A stretch of DNA of 64,000 nucleotides from Dreissena polymorpha (GCF_020536995.1 NC_068363.1:6489598-6553597), one strand, 5' to 3'; positions 11,826-24,097 are shown, counted from the stretch's first letter. Notes: generated from the sequence alone by a model not told the origin. Made by a program: numbers and translations.

Positions 11826-12517
11826 GTATCAACATACACAATTGTGGTGATATAGATAAACTTAAATTGATGTTTTATATCCATCCTCTTCAAAAGCATC
11901 GTCACACCAGTACTGCCAGTACTTTGATTGCAATTATGCTGCAGCGGAAATCATGTTGCAACATGATGATTGCCAGTTGTGAGTTATTTTTTATATTGGA
12001 TAAGGTCACTGTTTCTTTTCTCGAGAGACTCCAGGAAAACGGAATGAAGTACTAGATTTGACTGTTAATTCTATAATTATGTATTATTTTCAGCGAGCTT
12101 AAAAGAGCGGAAGTAAATATGTACATGCTTTTAAGATGTCATACATTATTGTTCTAGTGTAACTTGCAACGAGCTTCGCAAAAGTACCAAATCTTCGTAC
12201 ATCCGCTCAAATTAATATATAACACGTACAAACGAGTATGAAGTGCGAACCCAACGACTTCACATTAACACCGTATCATCCAGGCAATTATGTTTCTTGA
12301 AATATGAACAAATGATAAAAGAAAAGTATGGACATGCATACAAAATGCATGTATTGATGAATAGACTCAAATTGATCTGTCTTCTCCAGAGAATGTACGG
12401 CTTGATTCATTTTGTATTACAGTTTTAAATGTGATTGAAGTTAATTATAGCATGTTGAAAACGTATAATTATATTCATAAAATAAAAAAAGAATTATGAG
12501 TATCATTTCGGCTACAA

Positions 12518-12640
12518 AAAAATCAAAGCGCCGAAGGCACTGAAGTTGTTCGCTAGTGCATAATCTTAGACGCAATTCAGTTTTCAAAATTATGTTAGTG
12601 CTTTTCGTATCGCAAGTTTGAAATGAACACAACCCATTCA
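12518..12640 (-). repeat. Dispersed repeat, copy 2 (inverted partner of 3540-3655)
   Basis: The reverse complement aligns to 3540-3655, including the GCGAACAACTTCAGTGC string. Confidence 0.6.
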
Positions 12641-13210
12641 AATCTATAAATTGTGTGGCTTACAGCACAGGTGGAGATGTGGGTGCACTGTTTATCCTCA
12701 TATTTATGTTCTAGAGATAATTTAGACAAAATAACAACAATATGTCTCAATATGTCTCTTTTTTTGCAATTGGTTGCTGAACTTGCAACCATCTTTAAAA
12801 TTTTGGTAGCCTTGTTAAAGAATAGCATGCCTATAATCATGTACATGTTGTCTTATGTGAATCTAATGTAATTTATTTTCTTTAAATTATTTAGCAACAA
12901 TTTTGCCGACATGAAATACTTTTAATGCATCATGTCTTGTTGTGAGCCGGAATTGAATCATTTCCTAGGCCTATTTTATCCACAGTCGCCAATTTGTATT
13001 AAATGTTAAATTGGATTGAGTTGTTTCAAGCTTTGAAAAAGCTAGATGCCCTGGTTTTTAGCCCAACTGTAACCAACTTTTGAAATTGAGTTTCCTGGGC
13101 TCAAATCTACTGGCCCCAGGCTAACAGGCAACAACTAAACCTGTAATGTATTCATGATGTAAGATTTGACAGTGTATTGAACTCATTCAATTTGCAAGTC
13201 TGAAAACATT

Positions 13211-14819
13211 AAAGGGTCCTTTTCACGTTTTTGGTAAATTGACAAACTTAAACGACTTAATAATTTAGACAGTTCTGTTGTTGTCGTTATATTTTTTCAT
13301 ACTACGAGGATTGCTTATATAAAGTATAAAATACATCTCTCATTGTATGAGCACGATGGTCGAGTGGTCTAAACGGTATACTTTTATTCCAGGGGTCAGT
13401 TGTCCGTTGTGCGTTGTGCGGTGTCAACATTTGCCTTGTTAACTCTCTAGAGGCCACATTTATTCTCCAATCTTCATGAAATTTGGTCAGAATGTTGGTC
13501 TCAATGATATATTGGATGAGTTCGAAAATGGTTTTGGTTGCTTTAAAAACATGGCCACCAGGGGCGGGGCATTTTTCCTTATATGGCTATATATGGCTAT
13601 ATTAAAACCTTGTTAACACTCTAGAGGCCACATTCAATGTCCAATCTTTATGAAATTTTGTCAGGAGATTGGTCTCAATGATATCTTGAATGAGTTCGAA
13701 AATAATTATGTTTGCTTGAAAAACATGGCTTCCATGGGGCGGGGCATTTTACCTAATATGGCTATAGTAATACATTGTTAACACTCTAGAGGCCACATTT
13801 ATTTTCCAATCTTCATGAAACTTGCTCAGAAGATTTGTCCCAATAATATCTTTAATGAGTTCAAAAATGGTAAGCTTTGCTTGAAAAACATGGCTGCCAA
13901 TGGGCGGGGCATTTTTCCTTATATGGCTATAGATGGCTATAGAAAAATCTTTTTTAAACACTATAGAGGCCACATTTATTGTCCAATCTTCATGAAACTT
14001 GGTCAAAAGATTCATCCCAATAATATCTTAGACGAGTTCGAAAATGATGCCGGTTTGTTGAAAAACATGGCCACCACGGGGGCGGGGCATTTTTCCTTAT
14101 ATGGCTATAGTAAAACCTTTTTAACACTCTAGAGATCACATTTATTTTCCGATCATCATGAAACTTGGTCAGAAGATTTTTCCCAATGATATATTGGATG
14201 AGTTTGAAAATGGTATGGTTGCTTAAAAAACATGGCCAGCAGGGGCGGATTTTTTTTTCTTATATGGCTATATATAGCTATAGTAAAACCTTGTTAACAT
14301 CCTAGAGGCCACATTCATTGTCAAATCTTCATGAAATTTTGTCAGGAGATTGGTCTCAATGATATCTTGGATGAGTTCGAAAATAAGTATGTTTGCTTGA
14401 AAAAACATGGCTTCCAAGTGGCGGGGCATTTTTCCGTATATGGCTATAGTAAAATCTTGTTAACACTCTAGAGGCCACATTTACTGTCCGATCTTCATGA
14501 AACTTTAGCTGAAGATTCATCTTAATAATATCTTGGACGAGTTCAAATGATGCCGGTTGGTTGAAAAACATGGCTGCCAGGGGAAGGGGCATTTTTCCTT
14601 ATATGTCTTTAGTAAAACATTGTTAACACTCCAGAGGCCACATTTATTTTCCGATCTTCATGAAACTTGGTCAGAAATTTTGTCCCAATAATATCTTGTT
14701 ATATCAGGTGAGCGACTTAGGGCCTTTCAGACCCTCTTGTTTTAATAAAGCTTTTAAGATCCAATGTTTACATTTATCAATATTAAGCATTTAATGAAAA
14801 ACTGTGAAAAGGTCTCTTT
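13211..14819. mobile_element. TIR DNA element with tRNA-like segment, split by a tandem-repeat element
   Basis: The left end AAAGGGTCCTTTTCACGTTT and the reverse complement of the right end, AAAAGAGACCTTTTCACAGT, form imperfect inverted ends. The left part (13211-13385) contains a tRNA A-box-like segment, TGGTCGAGTGGTCTAAACGG, at about 13361. The right part is 14742-14819. Between them lies an element made of 165-175 bp tandem units (separate entry). I read this as a non-autonomous DNA element carrying a tRNA-like insert, later invaded by the second element. The family is not firmly assigned. Confidence 0.6.
13386..14741 (+). repeat. Tandem array of eight ~170-bp units ending in hairpin + CTTGTT
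   Basis: The landmark CTCTAGAGGCCAC or a close variant recurs at about 13444, 13618, 13783, 13962, 14129, 14301, 14467 and 14629. Each unit also has TCATGAAACTTGGTCAGAA-like and GGGGCGGGGCATTTTTCC segments. The array ends AGGGCCTTTCAGACCCT then CTTGTT (14741), the 3' plan shared by other families here. Its 5' hairpin end is not recognisable. Open frames inside it are periodic artefacts. Confidence 0.8.
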
Positions 14820-17279
14820 TTGATGTTTACTTAAAAATGCCACAAGGTAAAAATTTAGAACTCATTGGTTGTTTATTTGATTTAAAAGTGATTTTGTTTA
14901 TTTGCCTTGTTTTTGTTGTAAGCAGGCTTTCTTTCAAAATGATACAAAAATTAACATAATTATTAAATATATGTATTTCAATTTAAACAACATGCTGTTG
15001 TTTTAAACCGCATCTCCGTCAACGTTATAAATACAATCCGTGTTATAGAGTGACAACAAATGGTATTTTTGAAACAAAAGTAGCAATATTCCCCAAATAT
15101 AACTTCATTGCAAAATATCAAGAGTTGCAATAAGCATAAACAAACATCAAACATGAAAATCCGTAATCTCAGACATACGTCATGGTCACGAGCAGAATAC
15201 CAAAATAAATATTTGACATTTAAGATAATATATTATTTTAATGATACTTTTTACAGGAAATAGATAGAAAATCAACAAATCTCATGCCGCATTGAGATGA
15301 TGTAATAGATAATATCATGAATTAAAAAAATAACGAGACTTGCAACAGCAACAACAACAACATATATTTAAGCAATGAAGCTTATACAAGCTCTTAGCCT
15401 ACAAATAGACATGTGGATTAAATGTTAAATTGAACACAGTCGACTTACTAAACCCAATCCATAACCTCAAAAGCCCTTCTATTATCTTACATTTTTGTCT
15501 CTAAAGAGTATGTATTCGATCTGAATAAATCAAATAAAAATTTGCCTATCTGGGAAAAGACGAGATAAACCTTCCGCTTCCCGGAAATGGCCGAAGATAT
15601 CAAAAGGGAAAAAATGACACGATGTATGTATCTGTAATAAATTCAAGTAAACATGTCGGTATCAGCGTAACCATTGCTTAATGCATTTTATTTTAAGTAA
15701 AAATCATTTGAGTTTTGGCACCATTAAAGTAAATGTATTTTATTTAACATTCCTCGTTTATATTCATTTGATCGTTTAAGTTACGATAACAAAGTGCTGA
15801 CCTTAATATCTTATGTACTATATGACCTTAATATCTTATGTACTATATGCTTAAACATATGAAATACTGAGAGCTTATGTTTCATTTGCGCTATGTGTAA
15901 GTTTCTTTAAATAACATTGTTTTAAGTATCTATTATGCTTGCAACAAGATTGGCAGTATGAGACTCTACAAAATATACCGCTAAGGCACCCCGATAATAC
16001 AGAAACAAAAATCAAACTATATCATAGTATTTAAATATCATAGATATGAACATACAAACAATTCTGTAATCAGAAGTTATCAATAATAATAAAGGAACGT
16101 GCGAAGACGAAAACACATTTACACTAACAATAACAAAACAAGCACTCGGGAAGAAAATATGCTGCGATGAACATGTTGATGGCCATTTGCATCCTTTTTA
16201 TAACTTTTGTCTGTATTTGTTGTGTGCTTTTCTCACATTCTAGTGTTGTTGTGCTGTGTTAAAATGTTTGGTTCTAAATGCTAATTTGACATAATTAAAG
16301 GACCTGACGCTAAATTAAGGAAACTTGCTAGAGCTGGAGCTGCTTATGTAACAAGTTGTGAACTTAAAAGGTGATACAATTTACATAAAATAATAACACA
16401 TGTATATTGACCTTTGTAGGGATACCCTTGCAAACACTGTTGCATTATTAACTATGATTCTCAAATTTAAATGCACACTACAAAGAATGTCGCCATCAGC
16501 AAAGATCGAAAATATGCGTAAATGCATTACTAAAACACTTGAGCTGCAATCATTTTTACCTAAAAAGAGATTCTAACTAACACATTAAGCACACGCTGAT
16601 TAACTTTGTGAAGCATAATTTGATGGTATTCAGTTGATTGTCGCAGTGTTATGCCGATTTATTGTTACATCAAATCAACAAATAATAACATTAAGAAATC
16701 AAAGTGTTAGTTTGCGGCTTTTGCGCTACCATAAAATATTTTGTAATAACAACATCGATATGTTTGCCCCTAGGAGACAATAAAGAACCAATTGATGTTT
16801 CATAGTAATTGGAATTAATTCCATAAAGAACTGTACTTTTCATAACTTTTTTTCATTAAACATAAATGTAATATTTGAAACTTGTGAAACAATTGCACAA
16901 GAACAACAACGAACGTGTTTGATTGATAAAAACGTATACCTGTGATAACATTATGTACTATAAATCATCTTCATGAACATGAATAAGTATGCTACAAATT
17001 ACAAATATGAACAATTGTAAACTGCTCATGTGGACTTTGTTTATTGTCACCATTGCAGATTACCTCAGCTCAGAGAGCTTCAATTTTGCATATAATGGAA
17101 AAACATATCAATTATATGTTAAATTTTATAAGATTCATCTGATAATTTGAGTTTATTTCTTTTTGTTGGATTCCACAATAAAAGTAAGGACATTTGCAGA
17201 AGTTTTCGATTGAAACATTGGGGCAAAATACATTATATTTATATTATTATAGGAAACTAGTGTTTTAAAAAGATAAAGT
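14820..17279. other. Long AT-rich interval, nothing recognised
   Basis: Read on both strands: no open frame of useful length, no recognisable repeat end, and no tRNA or splice-bounded exon I could support. A 29-bp direct repeat around ACCTTAATATCTTATGTACT occurs at about 15801-15848. Confidence 0.4.
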
Positions 17280-17815
17280 GCAATAACGTTTTAATCGTGA
17301 CAGTAACTGTTGAAGAGTTTTTTTTCAAGCCCTCAAATGAAATAGACGATAACATTGTAACACACTTTTTATTATAAAAGTTGTGTTTTACGGTTATACT
17401 ACCTTAATCACACTTACTCGAATCTGATTCATTCCTTCTTTGGTCGTTGTTCGCACAAATATGTTCTAGAACGTAAACTTTAAGACGCTACATATGATTT
17501 TAAATTCATAAAAAGCTACAAATCTCATCTGTGTTTGAATTGCATGCGACCGTTTTTTTTCTTAAAAACGTTCTCTTTATAATAAATATACGAAAGGGTG
17601 TGCATTTCGCCCTGTTTGAAAAATCGAGTGAATTGCTTACGTATTTCTATGTGAGATAAGGAACACACGCAAATTGTATGTTCTCGATGAAGACACGGAA
17701 TATGAAATAAAAGATAACTGATCGGCCTCTCGTTGAATTGCTATAGGCCACGCCTTACCTGGTGGCAAAACTGTCGTTGGCCGGATCCTGTCGAAGCGAT
17801 GGAGAACAATGAAAA
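17280..17815 (-). repeat. Segmental duplication copy A (partner 22670-23255), with exon-like segment
   Basis: Aligns in direct orientation with 22670-23255 from AATAACxTTTTxATCGTGACAG on. Conservation is strongest in a minus-strand segment after CTTCGACAG, starting at 17787. There the first nine codons read DPANDSFAT, against EPAKDSYAT in the partner, and most differences fall at third positions. In this copy the frame stops two codons later, unless the good 5' splice site CCACCAG|GTAAGG is used. It looks like a decayed or alternatively spliced exon of an unrecognised gene. Confidence 0.6.
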
Positions 17816-18904
17816 TCATTCGATAAAAATCCTCGTCTTACATTTTAATTATCCATTCCGAGCATGAGCATTATGAGAATAATAGAGAAGGTAGAAATAA
17901 TTGATAACACGAAAGATATATTGTATCTAGGGCGCACACCTACCAGGTATGTTCAAGATTCAACAACCGAGGATAAGATCTGGTTACTTTGTGCTTGACC
18001 AGTTTTCAACTTGGTCTATATATTCAGACAACATTTAATTAGTATAATGATGTCACAAATGATGCATTAAGAGTTTCTATCCATTTTTATTTAGATTAAA
18101 CTTCTATGTTATTAAAACTACTTTTTGTTTTTATGTGATTTGTTTCAAATAACCATTTGTATCTATTTAGTTCGCACTTACATAATTTTTTGGTAAGTTT
18201 AGTGTTACAATATTTGTTACACTAATACAATAATAAGAGTGATAAATATATCAATTGTTATTATATATGTACTAAATATACAACGTTAATTGACCTTTTG
18301 CAATTTGACAATCCAGATTCGGGACGGTTTATCTTTAATATTCAAATCAAACAAAAAATATCATTTGATAAACAGCAGCATGATATGAAAACCCTGGTTT
18401 GTATCGTGATGTTAGCAAACCATTTTCGTTATCTAATTTACACACTGAAATTTGTTATTTTTCCACTGTATGTTCGAAAATGTATCTTAGCAGAAAATTC
18501 TTGATATTTATATTTACTAAAAAGTATACTATGCATTGTTTCACATTCCACAAAGTGTGAATGAATACCTTCTTCAATTTACAAGTTCGTTTTGAAAGCG
18601 GAAAGCTTAAGACAAAAAGTCGCTATTGCAAATTGATAGAGGAATGCCTTAGCTATGGCTTGTTAAGGCAAATTAGTCACAGTTGTTGAGTTGCAATTCA
18701 TTATATAATGATTTTTTCCCTTATAGATAAAACCAAATAAAAATCGATTAAACCTGATTGTATTAAATTTTTATCTATACGACAATTTAGACGAGTTAAC
18801 GCCCGAACACGTCATTTGCATTAACAAATGCTCATCTTATTTTCGTGAGCTTGAACACTGTCGTTTTGGTTGTCACAAAAACAAAAGTCAGGAAGAAACA
18901 ATAA
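17816..18904. other. AT-rich spacer, nothing recognised
   Basis: Lies between a minus-strand exon-like segment and a relic of a plus-strand first exon. No open frame with a recognisable product. A 68-codon frame at 18298-18504 lacks any supporting context. Confidence 0.35.
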
Positions 18905-19331
18905 TTGAAACAAAAATGCTAATTGTACGATATACTGTCATAGCAAACTTTATGTAGTTTTATAGAGTGAAGCTTTTATAATTGCCTTTCCAGATAATTT
19001 ACACTTGAAAATAAGACAGTTGAATACAGCACATCATGTTTCATTTTCGAGAAACTTCCCTTTTAGTCTTTGATTTTTTTCCAGTTTCGATTTAAAATAA
19101 TATTACCACTTAGTTTATGTTTCGTCTCGGACTGGACAAAATCGAACACGTAATTGTCTGTATTACAGAAGAAGCGCGAATACTTGTAGTATTGTTAGTA
19201 AGACGTTATTTAAATATATTTGATGATTTGAATTTCTCTTCATTACCATGCTCGTGAAGGTAATTTAACTGCGGATTTCATTTCATATTTGGATATCGGT
19301 CAGAAGTTATTTCAAGCATGGTACGTATTAA
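18905..19331 (+). pseudogene. Relic duplicate of exon 1 and upstream region of the 213-aa gene
   Basis: Direct-orientation copy of 7390-7820. The exon-equivalent segment (19286-19320) keeps ATTTGGATATCGGTCAGA and the ATG|GTACGTAT end. The splice acceptor TTTCAG has become TTTCAT, and no copy of the coding exon follows. It is most likely a dead gene fragment, or the 5' end of a gene copy whose body was lost. Confidence 0.6.
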
Positions 19332-21039
19332 AGGTAGCACTATACAGTTTTTAGCCTTAGTGTCGAATTGGCAGGGGAGAAATTTCTAATAAACAGGGAT
19401 ACAATGAAACTGAGCAGCAATAATAGTGTTTTACAAGTTTAAAGTATCAGATTTGAGTGGTGGTGGTTTGAAATGCATGCTTAGTGAATTCGAAAATGTG
19501 TCCAGTGCATAGCCAGTGTCTCTGCTGGGATGCCAATGTCATGAAATACGTGCATGCTGGTTTCTATAGCTCTGAAGGCTAATTTTGCATGAATTTTAAA
19601 GGTGCCTCCACTCAACTGAATTTCTGTGAAAAAAACACGTGGATGACCCTAGTATTCTTTTGTGTCGGTCAAATTTCTGGTAAGTACTGGCATTTGCAGT
19701 TTAGTGGTAAATTTGTGTTGAAAATCACGGAAATTTCCGCCAAAACAGGTGACATTCAGACCCCCAAATTGGCTGATTTTCCATGATAAAATATAGAGCA
19801 AGAGGGTGCACCATGGCTATCCATGTATTTTTGGAAGACATACCCCAAACAATACTGAAGATATGTTTTGTATGATTTCAGGTGTAGACGTTGTGTCAGC
19901 GGTGAGGACGGACAGTGACCCTATCCCCGGCAGCCAGTAGCCGATTTTTGAAAAACTGTATTGTGCCCCCTAAACCTCATTCTCCTAGCAGAGTTGTCGT
20001 TCATGCCTCAACATACATCTCTGCAACGGGCTCAATGCCAGGAATCTTGGCAAAACACATCAAAGTAATTGTACGCTCTTTCATAGAAATATCTAGGACC
20101 CCAGGCATAGTATTTTAAAGTAATTACCTTTAAAAACTGCATATATTGTAAATTTATCGACATATTTTATAACAAGTATGAGAACTTTTTTCATGCCCTT
20201 TTACGCAGATAGCATTACTCTGCTAAAATGTAAACAAAGTCAAAGGCCGTGATGAAAAGCTTGTGTTTATCTACAAACACATTGACAATTTCACATGGTG
20301 TAAGTTTATGTTAAATGTGTAATTGAATGAAATAGCTGACTATGGGAATATATCGTAAGTCTGCATGTTGGAAAAGCATAATCTTTTGCTAAACACTAAT
20401 TAGATAATGATTATTTTTGATATGCTTACTGTATCATTGTATGTAGATACAGTCAACTCGCCAATAGAAGGTCTCACCAATAGGGGGTCACTATCGTGTA
20501 TTTCATGAAAAAGTATAATCAAATCAAAAACAATTGTTGCATAGTGTGTCCCTTGGATAAATGTACAATTTTACAACTTTTTGAAAAGATGATCCAACTG
20601 TTGATCTGACAGGGGAGATAATGCTGTAAACAGTGATCCTTTATTGGCGATAGTGAGTCCTTTTGTGTACATCATTTTATTATGGGTAATGTTTATTTGT
20701 TTTCAATGAAACCTTTTTTAATCTGAAATATGGTTAAATGACAGCGTTATAAACTGTTTATTCTATAGTTTTTGTGATCATATGATATGTTTTAAATGTT
20801 GAACTTTCATTGGTCATTTGTGCAAAAAGATCAGAAGTGTACTGCTGCAAAATAATAATAAGAAAAAAAATGATATCATTTATTTTTACATCTTGTCATA
20901 AATACACAAAAGCCAAAGGGCCAAAATTCGAATGGAAACATTTAACGTTTATTGACATTCTCTATTGGCAAGTTGATAGTAATTATCACATTTACAGATT
21001 TGCATGTGTATTGCTGAAATATTGCTTGTAAACTTTATT
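19332..21039. other. AT-rich interval, nothing recognised
   Basis: No supported gene. A short inverted repeat (CGCCAATA-AAGG) at about 20458-20472 and 20637-20650 could be the ends of a small element. The 25-bp string shared with about 10631 lies at about 19978-20002. Confidence 0.35.
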
Positions 21040-21662
21040 AGCCAGGTTTTTCGAAGAACAAACAACTGGTTATTAGATTGGCGAATGTCGGCGGGCGGGC
21101 GGGCGGTCGGAACAAGCTTGTCCGGGCCATAACTTTGTCGTTCATTGTGAGATTTTAAAATCATTTGGCACATTTGTCACCAACATTAGACGGTGTGTCG
21201 TGCGAAAGTCGGCGTGCGGGCGGGCGGGTGGAACAAGCTTGTCCGGGCCATAACTTTGTCGTTAATAGTGAGATTTTAAAATCATTTGGCACATTTGTTC
21301 ACCATCATTAGACGGTGTGTCGCGCAAAGAATCACGTCGTTATCTCCAAGGTAAAGGTCACACTTTGAGTTCAAAGGTCAAACATGGCCATATGGCCATA
21401 AATGAGCTTGTCCGGGCCATACCTATGTCATTCATTGTGAGATTTTAAAATATTTTGGCACATTTGTTCACCATCATTGGACGGTGTGTCGCACGAAAAA
21501 ATTACGTCAATATTTCCAAGGTCAATGGCGCCACGACTTAAAATAGATTTATTTTGAAACAAGGGGGTAACTTTGAACAATCAGTTCAGTTTGAGCTGTC
21601 TCCCTTTATCAGATTTTTTTTCAAATTGAAAACCTGGTTTTGTGACAATCTTGTCCCTTGTT
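21040..21662 (+). mobile_element. Helentron-like non-autonomous element, family F copy 1
   Basis: Starts after TTTATT with AGCCAGGTTTTTCGAAG. Near the 3' end is the inverted match GAAAACCTGGTT, then a perfect small hairpin GACAATCTTGTC and terminal CCTTGTT. In between are about three units of roughly 130 bp (GTCCGGGCCATAACTTTGTC ... GACGGTGTGTCG). There is no coding capacity. The second copy is at 53742-54333. Confidence 0.75.
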
Positions 21663-21829
21663 ATATGTGGTTTAATAATTACCAAGCACTAATCATTACT
21701 GTTGAAATGTTACTTCTGTGCATGTTCAATATATTGCTTTTATTGCTTTACAGTAAAAATTATACACATAATGTATAGTGTGCATTGTAAATATACTCTA
21801 GTATTTTATGTTTAGATGACACAGGATGA

Positions 21830-22190
21830 TGTGCAGCCAGTCCTGGATTTAAACCTTGGACCCCTTACTCTTCTGATTGAGCTAATCAGGGCGCCACAAA
21901 ACATTTCCCCTTTAGTGACAATCACTAAGTTGGTGCACTGACATTCTCCTCTGCCAAGCTGGAATTTGTTCCTGAATTCAAGTCACAGGGATCATTGTAA
22001 ACCTAATCCATTCAAACCACGAACAGATTTTGTTGAGAATTGCTTGTGCAATAGTCCCACATTGGGCACCAAATGTTGCTGGATGGGAAAGTTGTACAGC
22101 CAATCCAGAACTCAAATCTTTTACCCCTCGCTATCAGGGCCAATACCTATGAGCATGCTGTTAGATACATGTGTACAATAAAACATGTAG
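21830..22190 (-). repeat. Two tandem copies of a tRNA-Lys-like SINE, minus strand
   Basis: The reverse complement of 21841-21897 reads GCGCCCTGATTAGCTCAATC and continues to a B-box-like GGTTTAAATCC, resembling a tRNA-Lys head. A second, more decayed head lies at about 22090-22146 (CAGCCAATCC...TATCAGGGCC), about 255 bp away in the same orientation. This suggests a dimeric SINE or two adjacent insertions. Stem mismatches rule out working tRNA genes. Confidence 0.55.
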
Positions 22191-22204
22191 TTAATTACTT
22201 GATC

Positions 22205-22657
22205 ACTGTAATAAAGCATGGTTTCCGCTCTCTAACTGAAGAAGTTTTCATCCGATCTTCACCAAATTTGGTCAGAAGTTGTATCTAGATAATATCAAGG
22301 TCAAGTTCAAATATGGGTCATGCAGGGTCAAAAACTAGGTCACAAGGTCACTTAGTGCATTTTAAGCATTTAGCATGGTGTCCTCTCTCTAATTGAAGTA
22401 GTTTTTATCCGATCTTCACATAATTTGGTCAGAAATTGTGTGTACATGATATTTAGGTCAAGTTCAAATATGGGTCACGCCGGGTCAAAAACTAGGTCAT
22501 GAGGTCACTTAGTGCATTTCAAGCATTTAGCATGGTGTCCGCTCTCTAATTGAAGAATTTTTCATCCGATCTTCACAAAATTTGGTCAGAAGTTGTGTTT
22601 AGATGATGTCCAAAACCTAACAACGGGCGTATCTTGTGACAGTTTGGCACTCTTGTT
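22205..22657 (+). mobile_element. Tandem-repeat element, family G, ~166-bp units
   Basis: About 2.7 units with the order CCGCTCTCTAA, CCGATCTTCAC, TTTGGTCAGAAGTTGT, GGGTCATGC-GGGTCAAAAAC and AGGTCACTTAGTGCATTT. It ends GGCACTCTTGTT, the 3' plan of the other families. No convincing 5' end is seen, so it may be 5'-truncated. The same unit occurs once at the start of the element at 52585. Confidence 0.65.
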
Positions 22658-22669
22658 TACAGATGAGTT

Positions 22670-23255
22670 ACAATAACTTTTTATCGTGACAGTAAGTATT
22701 GAGAAGTTTCGGTTTGTCAACACTTCAAACGGCATAGATCATACCATTTTAACTGCTAATTTGATAACAATAGTTGATGTTACGTATATACTACCCGAAG
22801 TGAGCCTGCCACACTCCTTACATTGTCTTTATTTTCGCAAAGGTGATATAAAACGTAAGCTGTAAGACACTCTATGATAGGAAATACAAAAAGCAACGAA
22901 CCCTTCTGTAAGTGTATTGCATGTAACCGTGTATTTTTAACAAACGTATTATATATTAAATAAATATACATACGTCAGTGTGTGCATTCCTTCCTATTTG
23001 TAATACATGTAATAAATCAAATTGCCTACGTACTTATATGTATGATAAATTGACCTTTTTTAAGTGACGAACTGTTATAGATCATAGATGCCTGTGAGTG
23101 CCATAACAGGCGAACCCATGCTCCAATAGGGCAAAAATACTCGTATCTTTCCATGAGACACAACCGAGCAGCCTCTCGTCGAATTCTATGGACCACGTCA
23201 TATCCGGTGGCATAGCTGTCCTTGGCAGGTTCCTGTTGAAGCGATAAAAAAAATC
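22670..23255 (-). repeat. Segmental duplication copy B (partner 17280-17815)
   Basis: Direct-orientation duplicate of 17280-17815, including the conserved minus-strand splice-acceptor/exon segment. It lies just before a snapback inverted repeat and the LTR retrotransposon. Confidence 0.65.
23026..23232 (-). CDS. Candidate exon of an unrecognised gene
   Basis: After the acceptor CGCTTCAACAG the minus strand is open for 69 codons, beginning EPAKDSYATGYDVVHRIRRE, with stop at 23026-23028. Comparison with the duplicate at 17.8 kb shows mostly third-position changes in the first nine codons, which favours this frame over the alternative 70-codon frame on the same strand. No family is recognised and no neighbouring exon could be found, so the unit may be a pseudogene. 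Confidence 0.3.
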   Translation of the reverse strand, partial: EPAKDSYATGYDVVHRIRREAARLCLMERYEYFCPIGAWVRLLWHSQASMIYNSSSLKKGQFIIHIST

Positions 23256-23417
23256 ATACTTTGATAAATCTGTTTTGCATAGTAAATACAAATAAGCTGA
23301 TCTGTTTAAAATGTTACATTAAAATATGGCCGGTGAAAGAAACTAGGAACACTGCTTACCGTGAACTATCTTCCTCTAAATTCAAAATTATTTAAAACTT
23401 TCCGCTCATCGTCGAAT

Positions 23418-23874
23418 CCATTGCCTGTTGCGTGTTGTCGTTGTTTTTTATTCACTGCGAATATGCCATGTACTTTCACTTCGATGACAAAAACAGCAAG
23501 AAATATATTCTTTATTTTATATGTTATAATAAAAATAATAAATATTCATATAAACTAATATTATGTGTTTTTTTTATTTGTCAGTTCATTAAAATGTTTA
23601 TTTTATTCGAAGATGTTGTTGTTGTTGTAAAGACGTAAACAAAGGGCACGTTACACCCAATGATCATGAAGCGGAAATTAAAAATTGGAAAATTTCCTAG
23701 CGAGTGGTATTTTATCATGGCAGTTCATTTAAGCATAGCGATATGGTTTGTTTTCACCGTGTTTAATGTTAAGTTATGTGTAAAACTGACCACTGCTCTG
23801 TTTTTGTTATCGAAGTGAAAGTACATGGCAGATTCGCAGTGAATAAAAAACAACAACAACACGCAATGGATTTA
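23418..23874. repeat. Snapback inverted repeat, ~73-bp arms
   Basis: Arms 23418-23492 and 23802-23874 are near-perfect reverse complements (both contain CCATGTACTTTCACTTCGAT on one strand or the other), with a spacer of about 310 bp. The first arm has a small insertion relative to the second. Confidence 0.75.
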
Positions 23875-24097
23875 CTATCATATCTTATCATCGATATTGA
23901 ACATGGAACATAAATAACACATTGAGATTGAGATCATTTATTGTAAGAATCAACATGATGTGCATATATTTTAATAAAATATAGATGATATTTGTTGGAT
24001 TCGGTGGATTATCGATTTTAATTTACGAATGATCATAGAAAATAATATTTTCACGAGTGGCGCAGCCACAAGTGAAACAATATATTTTCTTTGATCA

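Larger units (their letters stand above)
11046..13210. other. AT-rich interval without a supported gene
   Basis: Includes a short minisatellite (11722-11825) and the inverted partner of the 3540 repeat (12518-12640). The open frames here (largest about 105 codons) have no domain or splice context I can recognise. Confidence 0.4.

Noticed and set aside
21841-21897. Functional minus-strand tRNA-Lys gene
   Set aside because: The head resembles tRNA-Lys but the anticodon stem and acceptor pairing fail, and a second decayed copy lies next to it.
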